A DNA stretch of 64,000 nucleotides from Aurantimonas sp036549475. GTDB taxonomy: Bacteria; Pseudomonadota; Alphaproteobacteria; Rhizobiales; Rhizobiaceae. Where the stretch lies: the NCBI RefSeq assembly GCF_036549475.1, contig NZ_JAZHLI010000004.1:104820-168819 (forward strand), given 5' to 3'. Position 1 is the first letter of the stretch. Every line of letters starts with the position of its first letter. Below, one piece after another: positions 51,809 to 61,900 of this stretch. The position numbers were made by a program, and so were the translations under genes. The notes beneath the pieces are model-generated. The model ran no database searches and was not told the origin of the DNA. It saw only the letters and a list, made by a program, of their open reading frames with translations.

Positions 51809-52918
51809 ATGACTGAGTTCCGCTTGCCCATCAGCGATTTGGCATCCGGCGCACTGCCGCTGGACGAACGCTCGCGGGAAATCTTCCGGCTGATCGTCGA
51901 AAGCTATCTCGACATCGGCGAGCCAGTGGGCTCGCGCATGCTGTCGCGGCTCCTGACCAATGCGCTGTCGCCGGCCTCGATCCGCAACGTCATGAGCGAT
52001 CTGGAAGCGCTGGGCCTGATCTACTCGCCCCATGTCAGCGCCGGTCGCATGCCGACCGAGTTGGGCCTGCGCTTCTTCGTCGACGCCTTCCTGGAGGTCG
52101 GCGATCTCGGCTCATCCGAACGCGAGGAGATAGAGGAGAAGGTTCGCGTGTCGGGGGATGGACGCCCGTTCGAATCGCTGCTGACCGAGGCCAGCCAGCT
52201 CCTGTCGGGCCTGTCGCGCGGCGCCGGTATCGTGCTGACCTCCAAGACCGATCTGCGGCTCAAGCATATCGAATTCATCCGGCTGGAGCCGACCAAGGCG
52301 CTGGCCGTGCTCGTCGGCGCCAATGGCGACGTGGAGAACCGGATTCTCGACCTGCCGGCCGGCGTGACCGCCTCGCAGCTCGTCGAGGCCGGAAACTTCC
52401 TCAACGCCCATATCGTCGGCCGCACCCTCGGCGAGGCGAGCGAACTGATCGCCCAGCTCAAGGACGACACCTCGACCGCCCTCGACTTCCTGTCGCGCGA
52501 TCTGGTCGAGAAGGGGCTGGCGGTCTGGTCCGGTGCCTCGGCCGACCAGCCGGCGCGGCTGATCGTGCGCGGCCGCGCGAACCTTCTGGAAAACGTCACG
52601 GCCTCGGAGGACCTCGAGCGTCTGCGCCTGCTGTTCGACGATCTGGAGACCAAGAGCGGCATCATCGAACTGCTCGGCCTTGCCGAGAAGGGCAATGGCG
52701 TGCGGATCTTCATCGGCTCGGAGAACAAGCTGTTCTCGCTGTCGGGCTCCTCGCTGGTGGTCGCGCCCTATCAGGGCGGCGGCGAAAGCGTGATCGGCGC
52801 GGTCGGCGTCATCGGTCCCACGCGCCTCAACTACAAGCGCATCGTGCCCATGGTGGACTACACCGCGCGCATCGTCTCGCGGCTGCTGACCTCCGGCGCG
52901 GCCGCCCGCGAGGCTTGA
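51809..52918 (+). CDS. hrcA: Heat-inducible transcription repressor HrcA
   Basis: This 369-residue regulator binds the CIRCE operator of groESL-type genes and is kept active by GroEL. The N-terminal winged-helix reads ERSREIFRLIVESYLDIGEPVGSRML, followed by SPASIRNVMSDLEALGLIYSPHVSAGRMPTELGLRFFVD, the classic HrcA start. The C-terminus ends with GPTRLNYKRIVPMVDYTARIVS. It lies upstream of grpE on the same strand, the usual arrangement. Confidence 0.97.
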   Translation: MTEFRLPISDLASGALPLDERSREIFRLIVESYLDIGEPVGSRMLSRLLTNALSPASIRNVMSDLEALGLIYSPHVSAGRMPTELGLRFFVDAFLEVGDLGSSEREEIEEKVRVSGDGRPFESLLTEASQLLSGLSRGAGIVLTSKTDLRLKHIEFIRLEPTKALAVLVGANGDVENRILDLPAGVTASQLVEAGNFLNAHIVGRTLGEASELIAQLKDDTSTALDFLSRDLVEKGLAVWSGASADQPARLIVRGRANLLENVTASEDLERLRLLFDDLETKSGIIELLGLAEKGNGVRIFIGSENKLFSLSGSSLVVAPYQGGGESVIGAVGVIGPTRLNYKRIVPMVDYTARIVSRLLTSGAAAREA

Positions 52919-53048
52919 TTTTCCGTCCCGTCAATTCGATATGCGGCGCGACAACGATTTTCCGCCGCATTCGGCCGCATTCGGTGGTTCGCGTGGGCGA
53001 CCCCGCCGACGGATCGCGGAAATTGGCCCCGACACGAGGTGATGACGC

Positions 53049-53771
53049 ATGAGCGATACCGGCAAGCGCGAACAGGACGAAGCCCGCAACCGGGCGGCTG
53101 ACACCGCCTCCAGCGATCGGTCGGATCCGGCGAGCGAGGCGGAAGCCCGGCGTGCCGCCAACGCCAATGGCGGGTCCCATGCCGAGCCCGCGAGCGGTTT
53201 TGCCGATTCCGACAACGCGGCGGCGGCTGACGCCGAACGCATCGCCGCGCTGGAAGCCGAGAACGCCGACGTCAAGGATCGCCTGCTGCGGCTGGCCGCC
53301 GACATGGAGAATCTGCGCCGGCGCACCGAGCGCGAGGTCAAGGACGCGCGCACCTATGCGGTGACCGGTTTTGCCCGCGAGATCCTGTCGGTCGCGGACA
53401 ATCTGCGCCGTGCGCTGGAAGCGGTGCCGGCCGAGGCCAAGGCCGGCGGCGAGGGCGGCCTGATCGGCCTCATCGACGGCGTCGAGGTCACCGAGCGCTC
53501 GCTGCTCGGCACGCTGGACAAGCACGGCGTGAAGAAGCTCGATCCCGAAGGCCAGCGCTTCGACCCGAACTTCCACCAGGCGATGTTCGAGATCCCCAAC
53601 ACCGACGTGCCGAACGGCACCGTCCTGCAGGTCGTGCAGGCCGGCTACGCCATCGGCGACCGGGTGCTGCGCCCGGCCATGGTGGGTGTCTCCAAGGGCG
53701 GTCCCAAAGCGTCGGCCGCCAAGCCCGCCGAGGCCGCTTCCGCCGCGCAGGATGCCGGCGACACCATCTGA
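53049..53771 (+). CDS. grpE: GrpE nucleotide exchange factor
   Basis: This 240-residue GrpE is the exchange factor of DnaK. A long charged N-terminus rich in Ala and Asp precedes a coiled coil (about residues 65-110, RIAALEAENADVKDRLLRLAADMENLRRRTERE). The compact C-terminal wing has KHGVKKLDPEGQRFDPNFHQAMFE and GDRVLRPAMVGVSKG. It follows hrcA by 130 bases, sharing the heat-shock neighbourhood. Confidence 0.97.
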   Translation: MSDTGKREQDEARNRAADTASSDRSDPASEAEARRAANANGGSHAEPASGFADSDNAAAADAERIAALEAENADVKDRLLRLAADMENLRRRTEREVKDARTYAVTGFAREILSVADNLRRALEAVPAEAKAGGEGGLIGLIDGVEVTERSLLGTLDKHGVKKLDPEGQRFDPNFHQAMFEIPNTDVPNGTVLQVVQAGYAIGDRVLRPAMVGVSKGGPKASAAKPAEAASAAQDAGDTI

Positions 53772-53847
53772 TCGCCACAAGACCCGCCGAGTGTTCGCAG
53801 ATCGCGGGTGCAGCCCGCGCTTCGGATTTTACAGAGGACCGCGGCCC

Positions 53848-54306
53848 ATGACGAAGCCCCTCGTTTCCATCGCTGTGTCCGCCGTGCTGCTCATGCTCGG
53901 TACGATGGCGGCCCGCGCCGACCACGCCGACCGCCACATGTCGGTGTGGAAGTCGCCGACCTGCGGCTGCTGCGAGGCCTGGACCGACATCGCCCGCGAG
54001 CACGGCTTCGACGTGACGGTGACGAACACCGACGAGATGTCGCCGATCAAGCGCGCGGCCGGTGTGCCGGCGGCGATGGAGGGCTGCCACACGGCGACGA
54101 TCGACGGGTATGTGATCGAGGGTCACGTGCCGATGGACGCGATCGACCGGCTGCTGGCCGAGCGGCCCGCGCTGGCCGGCCTGTCGGCGCCGGGCATGCC
54201 GATGGGTTCGCCCGGCATGGGCGACGATCCGGACGCCCGCTACGATGTCTACGGTTTCGGCGGCGATACCGCGCCGGCGGTCTATCAGCAGGTAGGGCCC
54301 CGCTGA
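53848..54306 (+). CDS. Periplasmic DUF411 protein (copper/metal-associated)
   Basis: This 152-residue protein has a signal peptide (MTKPLVSIAVSAVLLMLGTM, cleavage near AARA) and the DUF411 motif SVWKSPTCGCCEAWTDIA. GCHTATIDGYVIEGHVPMDAIDRLL completes the family pattern. DUF411 proteins are linked to copper resistance and are thought to bind metal by the CxCC site. An extra Gly/Met-rich C-terminal stretch (GMPMGSPGMGDDP) could bind copper. It follows grpE by 76 bases but probably has its own control. Confidence 0.88.
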   Translation: MTKPLVSIAVSAVLLMLGTMAARADHADRHMSVWKSPTCGCCEAWTDIAREHGFDVTVTNTDEMSPIKRAAGVPAAMEGCHTATIDGYVIEGHVPMDAIDRLLAERPALAGLSAPGMPMGSPGMGDDPDARYDVYGFGGDTAPAVYQQVGPR

Positions 54307-54394
54307 CACCGCGTTGACGTTGCCCGCCAAGGCCATCAGCAGGTGGCGCACGGCAGCGGCTCACCGTACCGCCCGATCCTGTGTCGGCCCAGCG

Positions 54395-55312
54395 TCAGAA
54401 ACGCGGCGGGGTACGGCCGGCGGCGCGGCAGGCTGCCACCAGCGTATTGGCCATCAGCATGGCGATGGTCATCGGCCCGACCCCGCCGGGCACCGGCGTA
54501 ATCGCGGCGGCCTTCGTCGCTGCCGCCTCGAAGGCGACATCGCCGACGAGCCGCGTCTTCACCGACCCGTCCGGGTTGGTGCCCTTATCCGGCGCGTCGA
54601 TGCGGTTGATGCCCACATCGATCACCACCGCACCGTCCTTCACGTAGTCCGCACCGATCATCTCCGGCCGGCCGACGGCCGCGACCAGGATGTCGGCGCC
54701 CCGGCAGATGCCGGGCAGGTCCTTCGTGCGCGAATGGGCGATGGTCACGGTGGCGTTGGCGGCGAGCAGGAGCTGCGCCATCGGCTTGCCGACGATGTTG
54801 GAGCGCCCGACGATCACCGCGTTGCGGCCCGACAGGTCGTCGCCGAGGACGTCGCGGATGAGGATCATCGCGCCGGCCGGCGTGCAGGGCACGAAGGCCT
54901 CGTCGACCGCCCCGGTGGACAGCCGCCCGACATTGACCAGGTGAAAGCCGTCGACATCCTTGTCAGCGTCGATCGCCTGGATCACCTTGCCCTCGTCGAT
55001 CTGCTTCGGCAGTGGCAGCTGGACGAGGATGCCGTGGATTTCGGGATCGCCGTTGAGATCGGCGATCAGGTCGAGCAGCGCAGTCTCCGACGTGTCGGCG
55101 TCGAGCACGTGCTTGACCGACTTGAAGCCGCATTCGACGGCGCGCCGGGCCTTGGAGCCGACATAGACCTGGCTCGCCGGGTCCTCGCCGACGATCACCA
55201 CCGCCAGCCCCGGCTGGACTCCCGTGTCGGCCGTCAGCCCCGCCGTCGCCGCCGTGACCTCCTCGATGATCCGCGCCGCGCGCCCCTTGCCGTCGATCGT
55301 CCGTGCCGTCAT
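54395..55312 (-). CDS. folD: Bifunctional methylenetetrahydrofolate dehydrogenase/cyclohydrolase
   Basis: This 305-residue FolD provides 10-formyl-tetrahydrofolate and NADPH in one-carbon metabolism. K54 and Y50 in SQVYVGSKARRAVECG are the cyclohydrolase residues. GILVQLPLPKQID and VIVGRSNIVGKPMAQLL (NADP site) are family motifs, with the PVPGGVGPMTIAML end. The ATG at 55312 matches the family; an upstream GNRR extension is unlikely. Confidence 0.96.
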   Translation of the reverse strand: MTARTIDGKGRAARIIEEVTAATAGLTADTGVQPGLAVVIVGEDPASQVYVGSKARRAVECGFKSVKHVLDADTSETALLDLIADLNGDPEIHGILVQLPLPKQIDEGKVIQAIDADKDVDGFHLVNVGRLSTGAVDEAFVPCTPAGAMILIRDVLGDDLSGRNAVIVGRSNIVGKPMAQLLLAANATVTIAHSRTKDLPGICRGADILVAAVGRPEMIGADYVKDGAVVIDVGINRIDAPDKGTNPDGSVKTRLVGDVAFEAAATKAAAITPVPGGVGPMTIAMLMANTLVAACRAAGRTPPRF

Positions 55313-55409
55313 GCGTCGGTTCCCCAATGGCGGTGCCGGGTTGCTTCTTAAGGCAGATGGCCGGTGCGGGGGAAGAGGCGGGGTTCAAGCCAACAAGCCA
55401 TTGCAGGTC

Positions 55410-55979
55410 TCACAGGCTCGCCGCCGTGCGCGCTGCCTGGTCGTAATGGCCCGACAGAACCCGCAGGAGGCGGGCGACGCTGGACAAGGCGTCGGAGGAG
55501 ATGCCGAGTTCCTGGGCGCCGGAGACGAGGATGCGTTCGCGCAGTTCCTTGTAGCGCCGGCATGCGGCCTCGCCTTCGGGGGTGATCGAGACCAGCCGCT
55601 CCTTGCCGGATTTTTCCCGCGCCACCAGCCCCTTCGCCTCCAGCTTGCGGATCGCATAGGTCGCCAGATGGGTGTCCTCGATGCCCAGCACGAGGCAGAT
55701 GTCGGCGAGGCGCTTGGGCTTGCCGCGATGGGTCACCGTGTGGAGGACGAGGATCTCGGTCGCCGTCAGACCGGGCTGGCCGGCGGCGGTCATGCAGCGG
55801 ATCATCCAGCGCTCGAAGGCATGGCCGGCGAGGATCATGCCAAACTCCACCTCCGACAGCGCCGGCATGGCGCCGTCGGCCAGATGCGCCGAGGAGACGA
55901 TCGGCCCGAACCCGCCGGCGGGTTCGGCGGCGGCCGTCCCGGTGCCCTCATGTCGGGTGTCGTCATCCTTTCCGGCCAT
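55410..55979 (-). CDS. MarR-family regulator of the TRAP operon
   Basis: This 189-residue protein has a central winged helix: LTATEILVLHTVTHRGKPKRLADICLVLGIEDTHLATYAIRKLEAKGLV, then SGKERLVSITPEGEA. It starts two bases after the dctM stop, so it is the last gene of the dctP-Q-M operon. MarR proteins usually repress their own operon and are released by a ligand. Here the transported substrate is the obvious candidate. The inverted repeats at 58948-58971 are possible operators. Confidence 0.9.
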   Translation of the reverse strand: MAGKDDDTRHEGTGTAAAEPAGGFGPIVSSAHLADGAMPALSEVEFGMILAGHAFERWMIRCMTAAGQPGLTATEILVLHTVTHRGKPKRLADICLVLGIEDTHLATYAIRKLEAKGLVAREKSGKERLVSITPEGEAACRRYKELRERILVSGAQELGISSDALSSVARLLRVLSGHYDQAARTAASL

Positions 55980-55981
55980 GC

Positions 55982-57289
55982 TCAGCCCCCGGAAAACATC
56001 GTGCGCGGCAGATAGAGGGCGAGGTCCGGAAAGACTGCGAGCAGCACCACCATCAGCGCCAGGAGGCAGAAGAACGGCGCCGTGGCGGCCGCGATCCTGA
56101 AGATGTTCTGTCCGGTCAGGCCCTGGATGACGAAGAGGTTGAAGCCGACCGGCGGGGTAATCTGCGCCATCTCCACGACGATGACGAGATAGATGCCGAA
56201 CCAGACGAGATCGAAGCCGGCCTGGGTCACCAGCGGCATGATCACCGAGGTGGTCAGCACCACCATGGAGATGCCGTCGAGGAAGCAGCCGAGCACCATG
56301 AAGAACAATGTCAGCGCGGCCAGCAGGGCCAGGGGAGAGAGTTCGAGCGAGCCGATCCAGGTGGCGAGTTCACGCGGCAGGCCGGTGAAGCCCATCGCCG
56401 TGGTGACCACCGCCGCGCCGGCGAGGATGAAGGCGATCATCGCCGAGACCCGCGTCGCCGCCATCAGTCCCTCGCGGAAGCTTTGCCATTCGAGCGAGTT
56501 CTGCGCCCGCGCGATGACCAGCGCCAGCACGACGCCGATCACCGCCGCCTCGGTCGGCGAGGCGATGCCGCCGTAGATCGAGCCGATGACGCCGGCGATC
56601 AGCAGGATGGTCGGCAGGATGCGGGCGAGCGAGCGAAGGGCGCTTTCCTTGACGATGACGTCGGCGGCAGCCGGGATGAGCGACGGCTTCAGCGTCGTGA
56701 TTAGCGCGACATAGCCCATGAACAGGAGCGCCAGCAGGATGCCCGGCACGACGCCGGCGATGAACAGGCGGGCGATCGATTCCTCCACCGCCGCGCCGTA
56801 GACGATGAGGATGATCGAGGGCGGGATCAGCAGCCCCAGCGTGCCGGAGCCGGCGAGCGAGCCCATGGCGATCCGCTCGTCATAGCCGCGCTCCTTCAGT
56901 TCCGGCAGGGAGATCTTTCCGATCGTCTGGGTGGTCGCCGCCGAGGAGCCGGAGATGGCCGCGAAGATGGCGCAGCCGACGATGTTGACGTGGATCAGCC
57001 GGCCCGGCAGCCGCCGCATCAGCGGCGCGAGACCGGCGAAGAGGTCTTCCGACAGCTTCGAGCGGAAGAGGATCTCGCCCATCCAGATGAACATCGGCAG
57101 GGCGGTGAGGTCCCAGGAGGTCGATGCCGACCAGAAGGAGGTGGCCAGGATCTGCGCGTCGGGCAGGGCCGGCCTGGTGAGCAGCGCGGCGAGCGCCGTC
57201 AGGGTCAGGGCGAGCGCGACCCACAGGCCCGAGGCAAGCGCGCCGAAGAGGACGACAACGAGCAGCAGCGAGACTTCGAAGACGCCCAT
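55982..57289 (-). CDS. dctM: TRAP transporter large permease (DctM type)
   Basis: This 435-residue protein has about 12 membrane helices, with VALALTLTALAALL near the start and the DctM core FWSASTSWDLTALPMFIWMGEILFRSKLSEDLFAGLAPLMRRLPGRL. Further motifs are GSGTLGLLIPPSIILIVYG and the end PVGFNLFVIQGLTGQ. It moves the substrate with sodium. Its start shares one base with the dctQ stop. The operon order is dctP, dctQ, dctM, marR. Confidence 0.96.
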   Translation of the reverse strand: MGVFEVSLLLVVVLFGALASGLWVALALTLTALAALLTRPALPDAQILATSFWSASTSWDLTALPMFIWMGEILFRSKLSEDLFAGLAPLMRRLPGRLIHVNIVGCAIFAAISGSSAATTQTIGKISLPELKERGYDERIAMGSLAGSGTLGLLIPPSIILIVYGAAVEESIARLFIAGVVPGILLALLFMGYVALITTLKPSLIPAAADVIVKESALRSLARILPTILLIAGVIGSIYGGIASPTEAAVIGVVLALVIARAQNSLEWQSFREGLMAATRVSAMIAFILAGAAVVTTAMGFTGLPRELATWIGSLELSPLALLAALTLFFMVLGCFLDGISMVVLTTSVIMPLVTQAGFDLVWFGIYLVIVVEMAQITPPVGFNLFVIQGLTGQNIFRIAAATAPFFCLLALMVVLLAVFPDLALYLPRTMFSGG

Positions 57290-57825
57290 CAGACGCCGCC
57301 TCCGCTGCCGGCGATGCGGTCCTGCCCGCGGAAGGCCAGCACGGCTTCGTCGACGAGGGCGACGGCGAAAAGGAAGAGACCCAGGGCCAGCGTCGCCTGG
57401 GGCAGGGCGAGCGGAACGGCGACCATGCCGTAGGAGACGTCGCCGTAGCTGAAGCTCTTCAACGCCAGCCCCCCGGCGGCATAGGCCCCGAACAGCGCGA
57501 CCCCGGCGCCGAGAAGGGCAACGATCCCGTCGACGCTCTGGCGCGCCCGGGCGGGCAGTCGCTGGGTGACGAGATCGACGCGGATATGGACGTTCTTCGC
57601 CAGCGTGTCGGCGAGCGCCAGGAAGGTCGCGCCGGCGAGCAGGAAGCCGGCGATCTCGGCGAGCGAGGGCACGGCGAAGCGCGTCGGCGTCGCCCCCAGG
57701 CTGATCAGTGCGAAATCGAGGAGCCGCGCGCCCACCTGCAGGGCGACGAGAACGAGAATGGCGACAAGGCAGAGGGCGGCGATGCCGCCGGCCACGCTGT
57801 AGATCGTATCGAGGATCCGACGCAT
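57289..57825 (-). CDS. dctQ: TRAP transporter small permease (DctQ type)
   Basis: This 178-residue membrane protein has four helices and ends with VALVDEAVLAFRGQDR. It contains VHIRVDLVTQRLPARAR, the common DctQ segment between helices two and three. It forms the membrane complex with DctM. It lies 81 bases after dctP, separated by a hairpin. Confidence 0.92.
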   Translation of the reverse strand: MRRILDTIYSVAGGIAALCLVAILVLVALQVGARLLDFALISLGATPTRFAVPSLAEIAGFLLAGATFLALADTLAKNVHIRVDLVTQRLPARARQSVDGIVALLGAGVALFGAYAAGGLALKSFSYGDVSYGMVAVPLALPQATLALGLFLFAVALVDEAVLAFRGQDRIAGSGGGV

Positions 57826-57866
57826 CGGCGCTCCGGGCAGGTTGGTGGGCGGGCTCGGGGCCAGAG

Positions 57867-57891
57867 ACGGGCGGCGTTGGCCGCCGCCCGT
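57867..57891 (-). terminator. Intra-operon hairpin between dctP and dctQ
   Basis: A 10-bp GC stem (ACGGGCGGCG and complement, 5-base loop) lies between the stop of dctP and the start of dctQ. It is followed by CTCTGG rather than a T-run. It may stabilise or partly terminate the message so that the binding protein is made in excess. Confidence 0.6.
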
Positions 57892-57906
57892 TTCACGATG
57901 CGAGGA

Positions 57907-58875
57907 TCAGTTGCGATAGGCCTCAAGCAGGGCCGCGCCGTCTTCCCCGGCCGACTGCTTCCAGGATTCGGTCAGCGTCTCGCCGATCTTCTGGAAGTCC
58001 GCCTTCATCTGCTCGGACGGCTCGTTGACCGAGATGCCGTTCTCCGACAGCGTCTTGGTGGCGCTTTCGGTCTCGGCGACCGAAGCCTCCCAGCCGCGGG
58101 TCTCGGCGGCGGCGGCAGCCTCGGTGATGGCGGTCTGGGCCTCGGCCGGCAGGGCGTCGAAGGCCGACTGGTTGACGATCACCATGTTGCGCGGGAGCCA
58201 GGCGTTGAGGACGTAGTAATTGGACAGGAAGTCCCAGGCCTTGGTGTCGACGCCGGTCGAGGGCGAGGTCATCATCGCCTCGACGCGGCCGGTCGAGAAG
58301 GCGGTCGGCACGTCCGAGGCCTCGATCTGGGTGGGCACCATGCCCGCCTCGTTGGCGATCGCCTCGGTCGAGGTGTTGTAGGCGCGGAACGACTTGCCGC
58401 CGAGCTCGGCGACGGAATCGACGGCGTCCTTGGTGTACAGGCCCTGCGGCGGCCACGGCACCGAGAACAGGAGCTTCAGGCCATCCCTGGCCAGCGCCTC
58501 TTCCATCATCGGCTTCTGCGCGTCGTAGAGCTTCTTCGCGTCATCGTAGCTGGTGGCCAGGAAGGGCACCGAATCCGCGCCGTAGATCGGATTCTCGTTC
58601 TCCAGCCGCGACACCAGCAGCTCGCCGATCGGCACGATGCCGTCGCGGACGGAATTCTTGATGTCGGGATGCTTGATCAGCGACTGGTTCGGGTGCTGGG
58701 TGATCTGGACGGCGTCGCCGGCCGCCGCATTCACGTCCTCGATGAAGGTGGCGATGTTGGTTTCGTGGAAATTGCCTTCCGCATAAGGGGTCGGCATGTC
58801 CCAGGCGGCCTGGGCGAGGGCGGCGCCCGGCAGGGCCAGAGTAGCGGCAAGCGTGATCGTCGACAGATGCTTCAT
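57907..58875 (-). CDS. dctP: TRAP transporter substrate-binding protein (DctP family)
   Basis: This 322-residue periplasmic protein has a signal peptide (MKHLSTITLAATLALPGAALA) and the DctP domain. Features are HPNQSLIKHPDIKNSVRDG, then ENENPIYGADSVPFLATS, and GGKSFRAYNTSTEAIANE with the arginine that normally grips a substrate carboxylate. The ATG at 58875 has GGAG upstream, while two earlier in-frame starts lack one. It is the first gene of a leftward operon, divergent from the oxoprolinase gene. Confidence 0.94.
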   Translation of the reverse strand: MKHLSTITLAATLALPGAALAQAAWDMPTPYAEGNFHETNIATFIEDVNAAAGDAVQITQHPNQSLIKHPDIKNSVRDGIVPIGELLVSRLENENPIYGADSVPFLATSYDDAKKLYDAQKPMMEEALARDGLKLLFSVPWPPQGLYTKDAVDSVAELGGKSFRAYNTSTEAIANEAGMVPTQIEASDVPTAFSTGRVEAMMTSPSTGVDTKAWDFLSNYYVLNAWLPRNMVIVNQSAFDALPAEAQTAITEAAAAAETRGWEASVAETESATKTLSENGISVNEPSEQMKADFQKIGETLTESWKQSAGEDGAALLEAYRN

Positions 58876-58947
58876 CACAGTCTCCATGGCTGTTTCCGGA
58901 GGAAAGACTTCCACGAAAATTGCCCTCCGTCAAACACGCTGATAATC

Positions 58948-58971
58948 TGTCGATAAATCGTCGACAACGAT
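58948..58971. promoter_or_regulatory. Overlapping inverted repeats between dctP and the oxoprolinase gene
   Basis: TGTCGA-N7-TCGACA (58948-58966) and ATCGT-N5-ACGAT (58957-58971) are perfect dyads that overlap in the 120-base divergent intergenic region. They fit a dimeric winged-helix repressor, and the MarR protein encoded at the end of the dct operon is the natural candidate. The right dyad ends 24 bases before the oxoprolinase ATG. Confidence 0.6.
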
Positions 58972-58995
58972 GAATTCTTGAGCGGAGTGCCGAAG

Positions 58996-61900
58996 ATGAG
59001 TGCAATCAACAGCGGCAAGTGGGACTTCTGGGTCGACCGGGGCGGCACCTTCACCGACATCATCGGCCGCGACCCCGAGGGCGGGCTGCATCCGCGCAAG
59101 CTCCTGTCGGAAAATCCCGGTGTCTACGAGGATGCCGCGCTGGAGGGCATTCGCGACCTCCTGGGCCTGGACGGCGACGCGCCGATCGTCGCCGATCGCG
59201 TCGGCACGGTGCGCATGGGCACGACGGTCGCCACCAATGCCCTGCTTGAGCGCAAGGGCGACCGCACCCTGCTGCTCATCACCAGAGGTTTCCGCGACGC
59301 GCTGAAGATCGCTTACCAGGCCCGGCCGGACATCTTCGCCAAGGAGATCATCCTGCCCGAACAGCTCTACGAGCGGGTCGAGGAGGTCGGCGAGCGGGTC
59401 CTGGCCGACGGCACGCTGGAGTGCGAACTGGACGAGGCGGACGCGCGCCGGGCGCTGGCGGCGGCCAAGGCGGACGGCATCGATGCGGTCGCCATCGTCT
59501 TCATGCATTCCTGGCGCTACCCGGCCCATGAGCAGCGCGCCCGCGCCCTCGCCGAAGAGGCCGGCTTTTCCCAGATCTCGGTCAGCCACGAGGTCTCGCC
59601 GCTGGTCAAGATCGTCGGACGCGGCGACACCACCGTGGTCGATGCCTATCTGACGCCGATCCTGTCGCGCTATGTCAGCCAGGTCGCCGCGGCGCTGGGC
59701 GCCAGCACCGATGACGCGGCGGCGCCGTCCCTGCAGTTCATGATGTCCTCGGGTGGCCTGACCGCCGCCGATCTCTTCCAGGGCAAGGACGCGATCCTGT
59801 CGGGTCCGGCCGGCGGCGTCGTGGGAATGGCCGAGACCGCCCGGCTGGCCGGCCAGGAGAAGGTGATCGGCTTCGACATGGGCGGCACGTCCACCGACGT
59901 GACCCATTTCGCCGGCGCCTACGAACGGGCGCTGGATTCGGAGGTCGCGGGCGTGCGCATCCGCGCGCCGATGATGCGCATCCACACGGTGGCGGCCGGC
60001 GGCGGCTCGATCCTGCATCTCGACCAGGGCCGCTTCCAGGTCGGGCCGGATTCGGCCGGCGCCCATCCGGGACCGGCGGCCTATGGCAAGGGCGGCCCGC
60101 TGACCGTGACCGACGCCAATGTCATGCTCGGCAAGCTGAAGCCCGCTTTGTTTCCGGCGGTGTTCGGGCCCGACCGCAACCAGCCGCTCGATGCCGATGT
60201 CGTCACCGGGAAATTCGCGGCGATGGCGGCCGAACTGGGCGACGACCGGGACCCACGGCAGATCGCGGAGGGCTTCCTGACCATCGCGGTCGAGAACATG
60301 GCCAATGCCATCAAGAAGATCTCGGTGCAACGCGGCTACGATGTCTCGCGCTACCTGCTCAACTCCTTCGGCGGCGCCGGCGGCCAGCATGCGTGCCTCG
60401 TCGCCGACGCCCTGTCGATGGAGCGGGTGCTGATCCATCCAATGTCGGGCCTTTTGTCGGCCTACGGCATCGGCCTGTCCTCGCTGTTCTCATCGCGCAG
60501 CAAGGCATTGGTCGCGCCGCTGGAGGAAGCGTCGCGCGGTGCCATCGACGGACTGGCGGCGGATCTGGCGAAGGCGGTGGCCGGCGAACTCGCCGCACAG
60601 GGCGTTGGCGCCGAGCGCATCGACACGACGCGGCTCCTGCAGCTGCGCTATGACGGCACCGACACGACGCTCCCTGTGGTCTATGCCGACGACTTCGCGG
60701 TAGCGCGACAGGATTTCGAGGCGGCGCACCGGGCCCAGTTCGGCTTCGTCTACGAGAACCGCCCGATCGTGGTGGAGAATGTCTCGGTCGAGGGCGCCGA
60801 GCGCCGAGAGGCGAGCGACGACGCTGGCGAGAGCGATGTCGCCGCCTATGACGCGAAAACCTCCGAGACCGGCCGCATCTTCACCGGCGGCACCGAGCGC
60901 GAGGCCGGCATCTTCCGCCGCGAGGCGCTCGAACTGGGCGCCCGCATTGCTGGGCCCGCGCTGATCGTCGAGCCCAACCAGACCATCGTCGTCGAGCCGG
61001 GCTGGTCCGCGGAAATCACCGCGCGCAACGACGTCCTCCTGACCCGCACCGAGAAGAAGGCGCGCCACGCAGCGCTTGGTACGGCGAAGGCCGGCTCCGG
61101 CGAGGCTGGCGCCGATCCGGTGTTGCTGGAAGTCTTCAACAATCTCTTCATGTCGATCGCCGAGCAGATGGGCGTGACGCTGCAGAACACCGCTTCCTCG
61201 GTGAACATCAAGGAACGGCTGGACTTTTCCTGCGCCGTCTTCGACGCCACCGGTGCGCTCGTCGCCAACGCCCCGCACATGCCGGTGCATCTGGGCTCCA
61301 TGGACCGCTCGGTGGAAACGATCATCGCCCAGAACAGGGACGCGATCCGGCCGGGTGACGTCTTTGCCCTCAACGCGCCGTACAATGGCGGCACCCACCT
61401 GCCGGACATCACCGTCGTCACGCCGGTCTTCGACGAGGCCAAGCAAGCGGCGCCCGGTGCCGAAGGCAGGAGTGGAGCGACAGGAGACCCCCGCATCCTG
61501 TTCTATGTCGCCTCGCGCGGGCACCATGCCGATGTCGGCGGCATCGCGCCCGGCTCGATGACGCCGCGCGCCACCAGGGTCGACGAGGAGGGCGTCCTGA
61601 TCGACAATCTCCGGCTCGTGGACGGCGGCACCTTCCAGGAAGACGAATTGCGGCGGGTCCTGACCGACCACCCCTATCCCGCCCGCAATCCGGACCAGAA
61701 CATCGCCGACCTGAAGGCGCAGATCGCGGCCAACGAGAAGGGCGTCGCCGAACTGCGCAAGATGGTCGAGACCTTCGGCCTCGACACCGCCCGCGCCTAT
61801 ATGGCCTTCGTCCAGGACAACGCCGCCGAGGCGGTGCGCCAGCTCATCGACGGGCTGGATGATTGTTCGTACGAATATCCCACCGATACGGGCCAGATCA

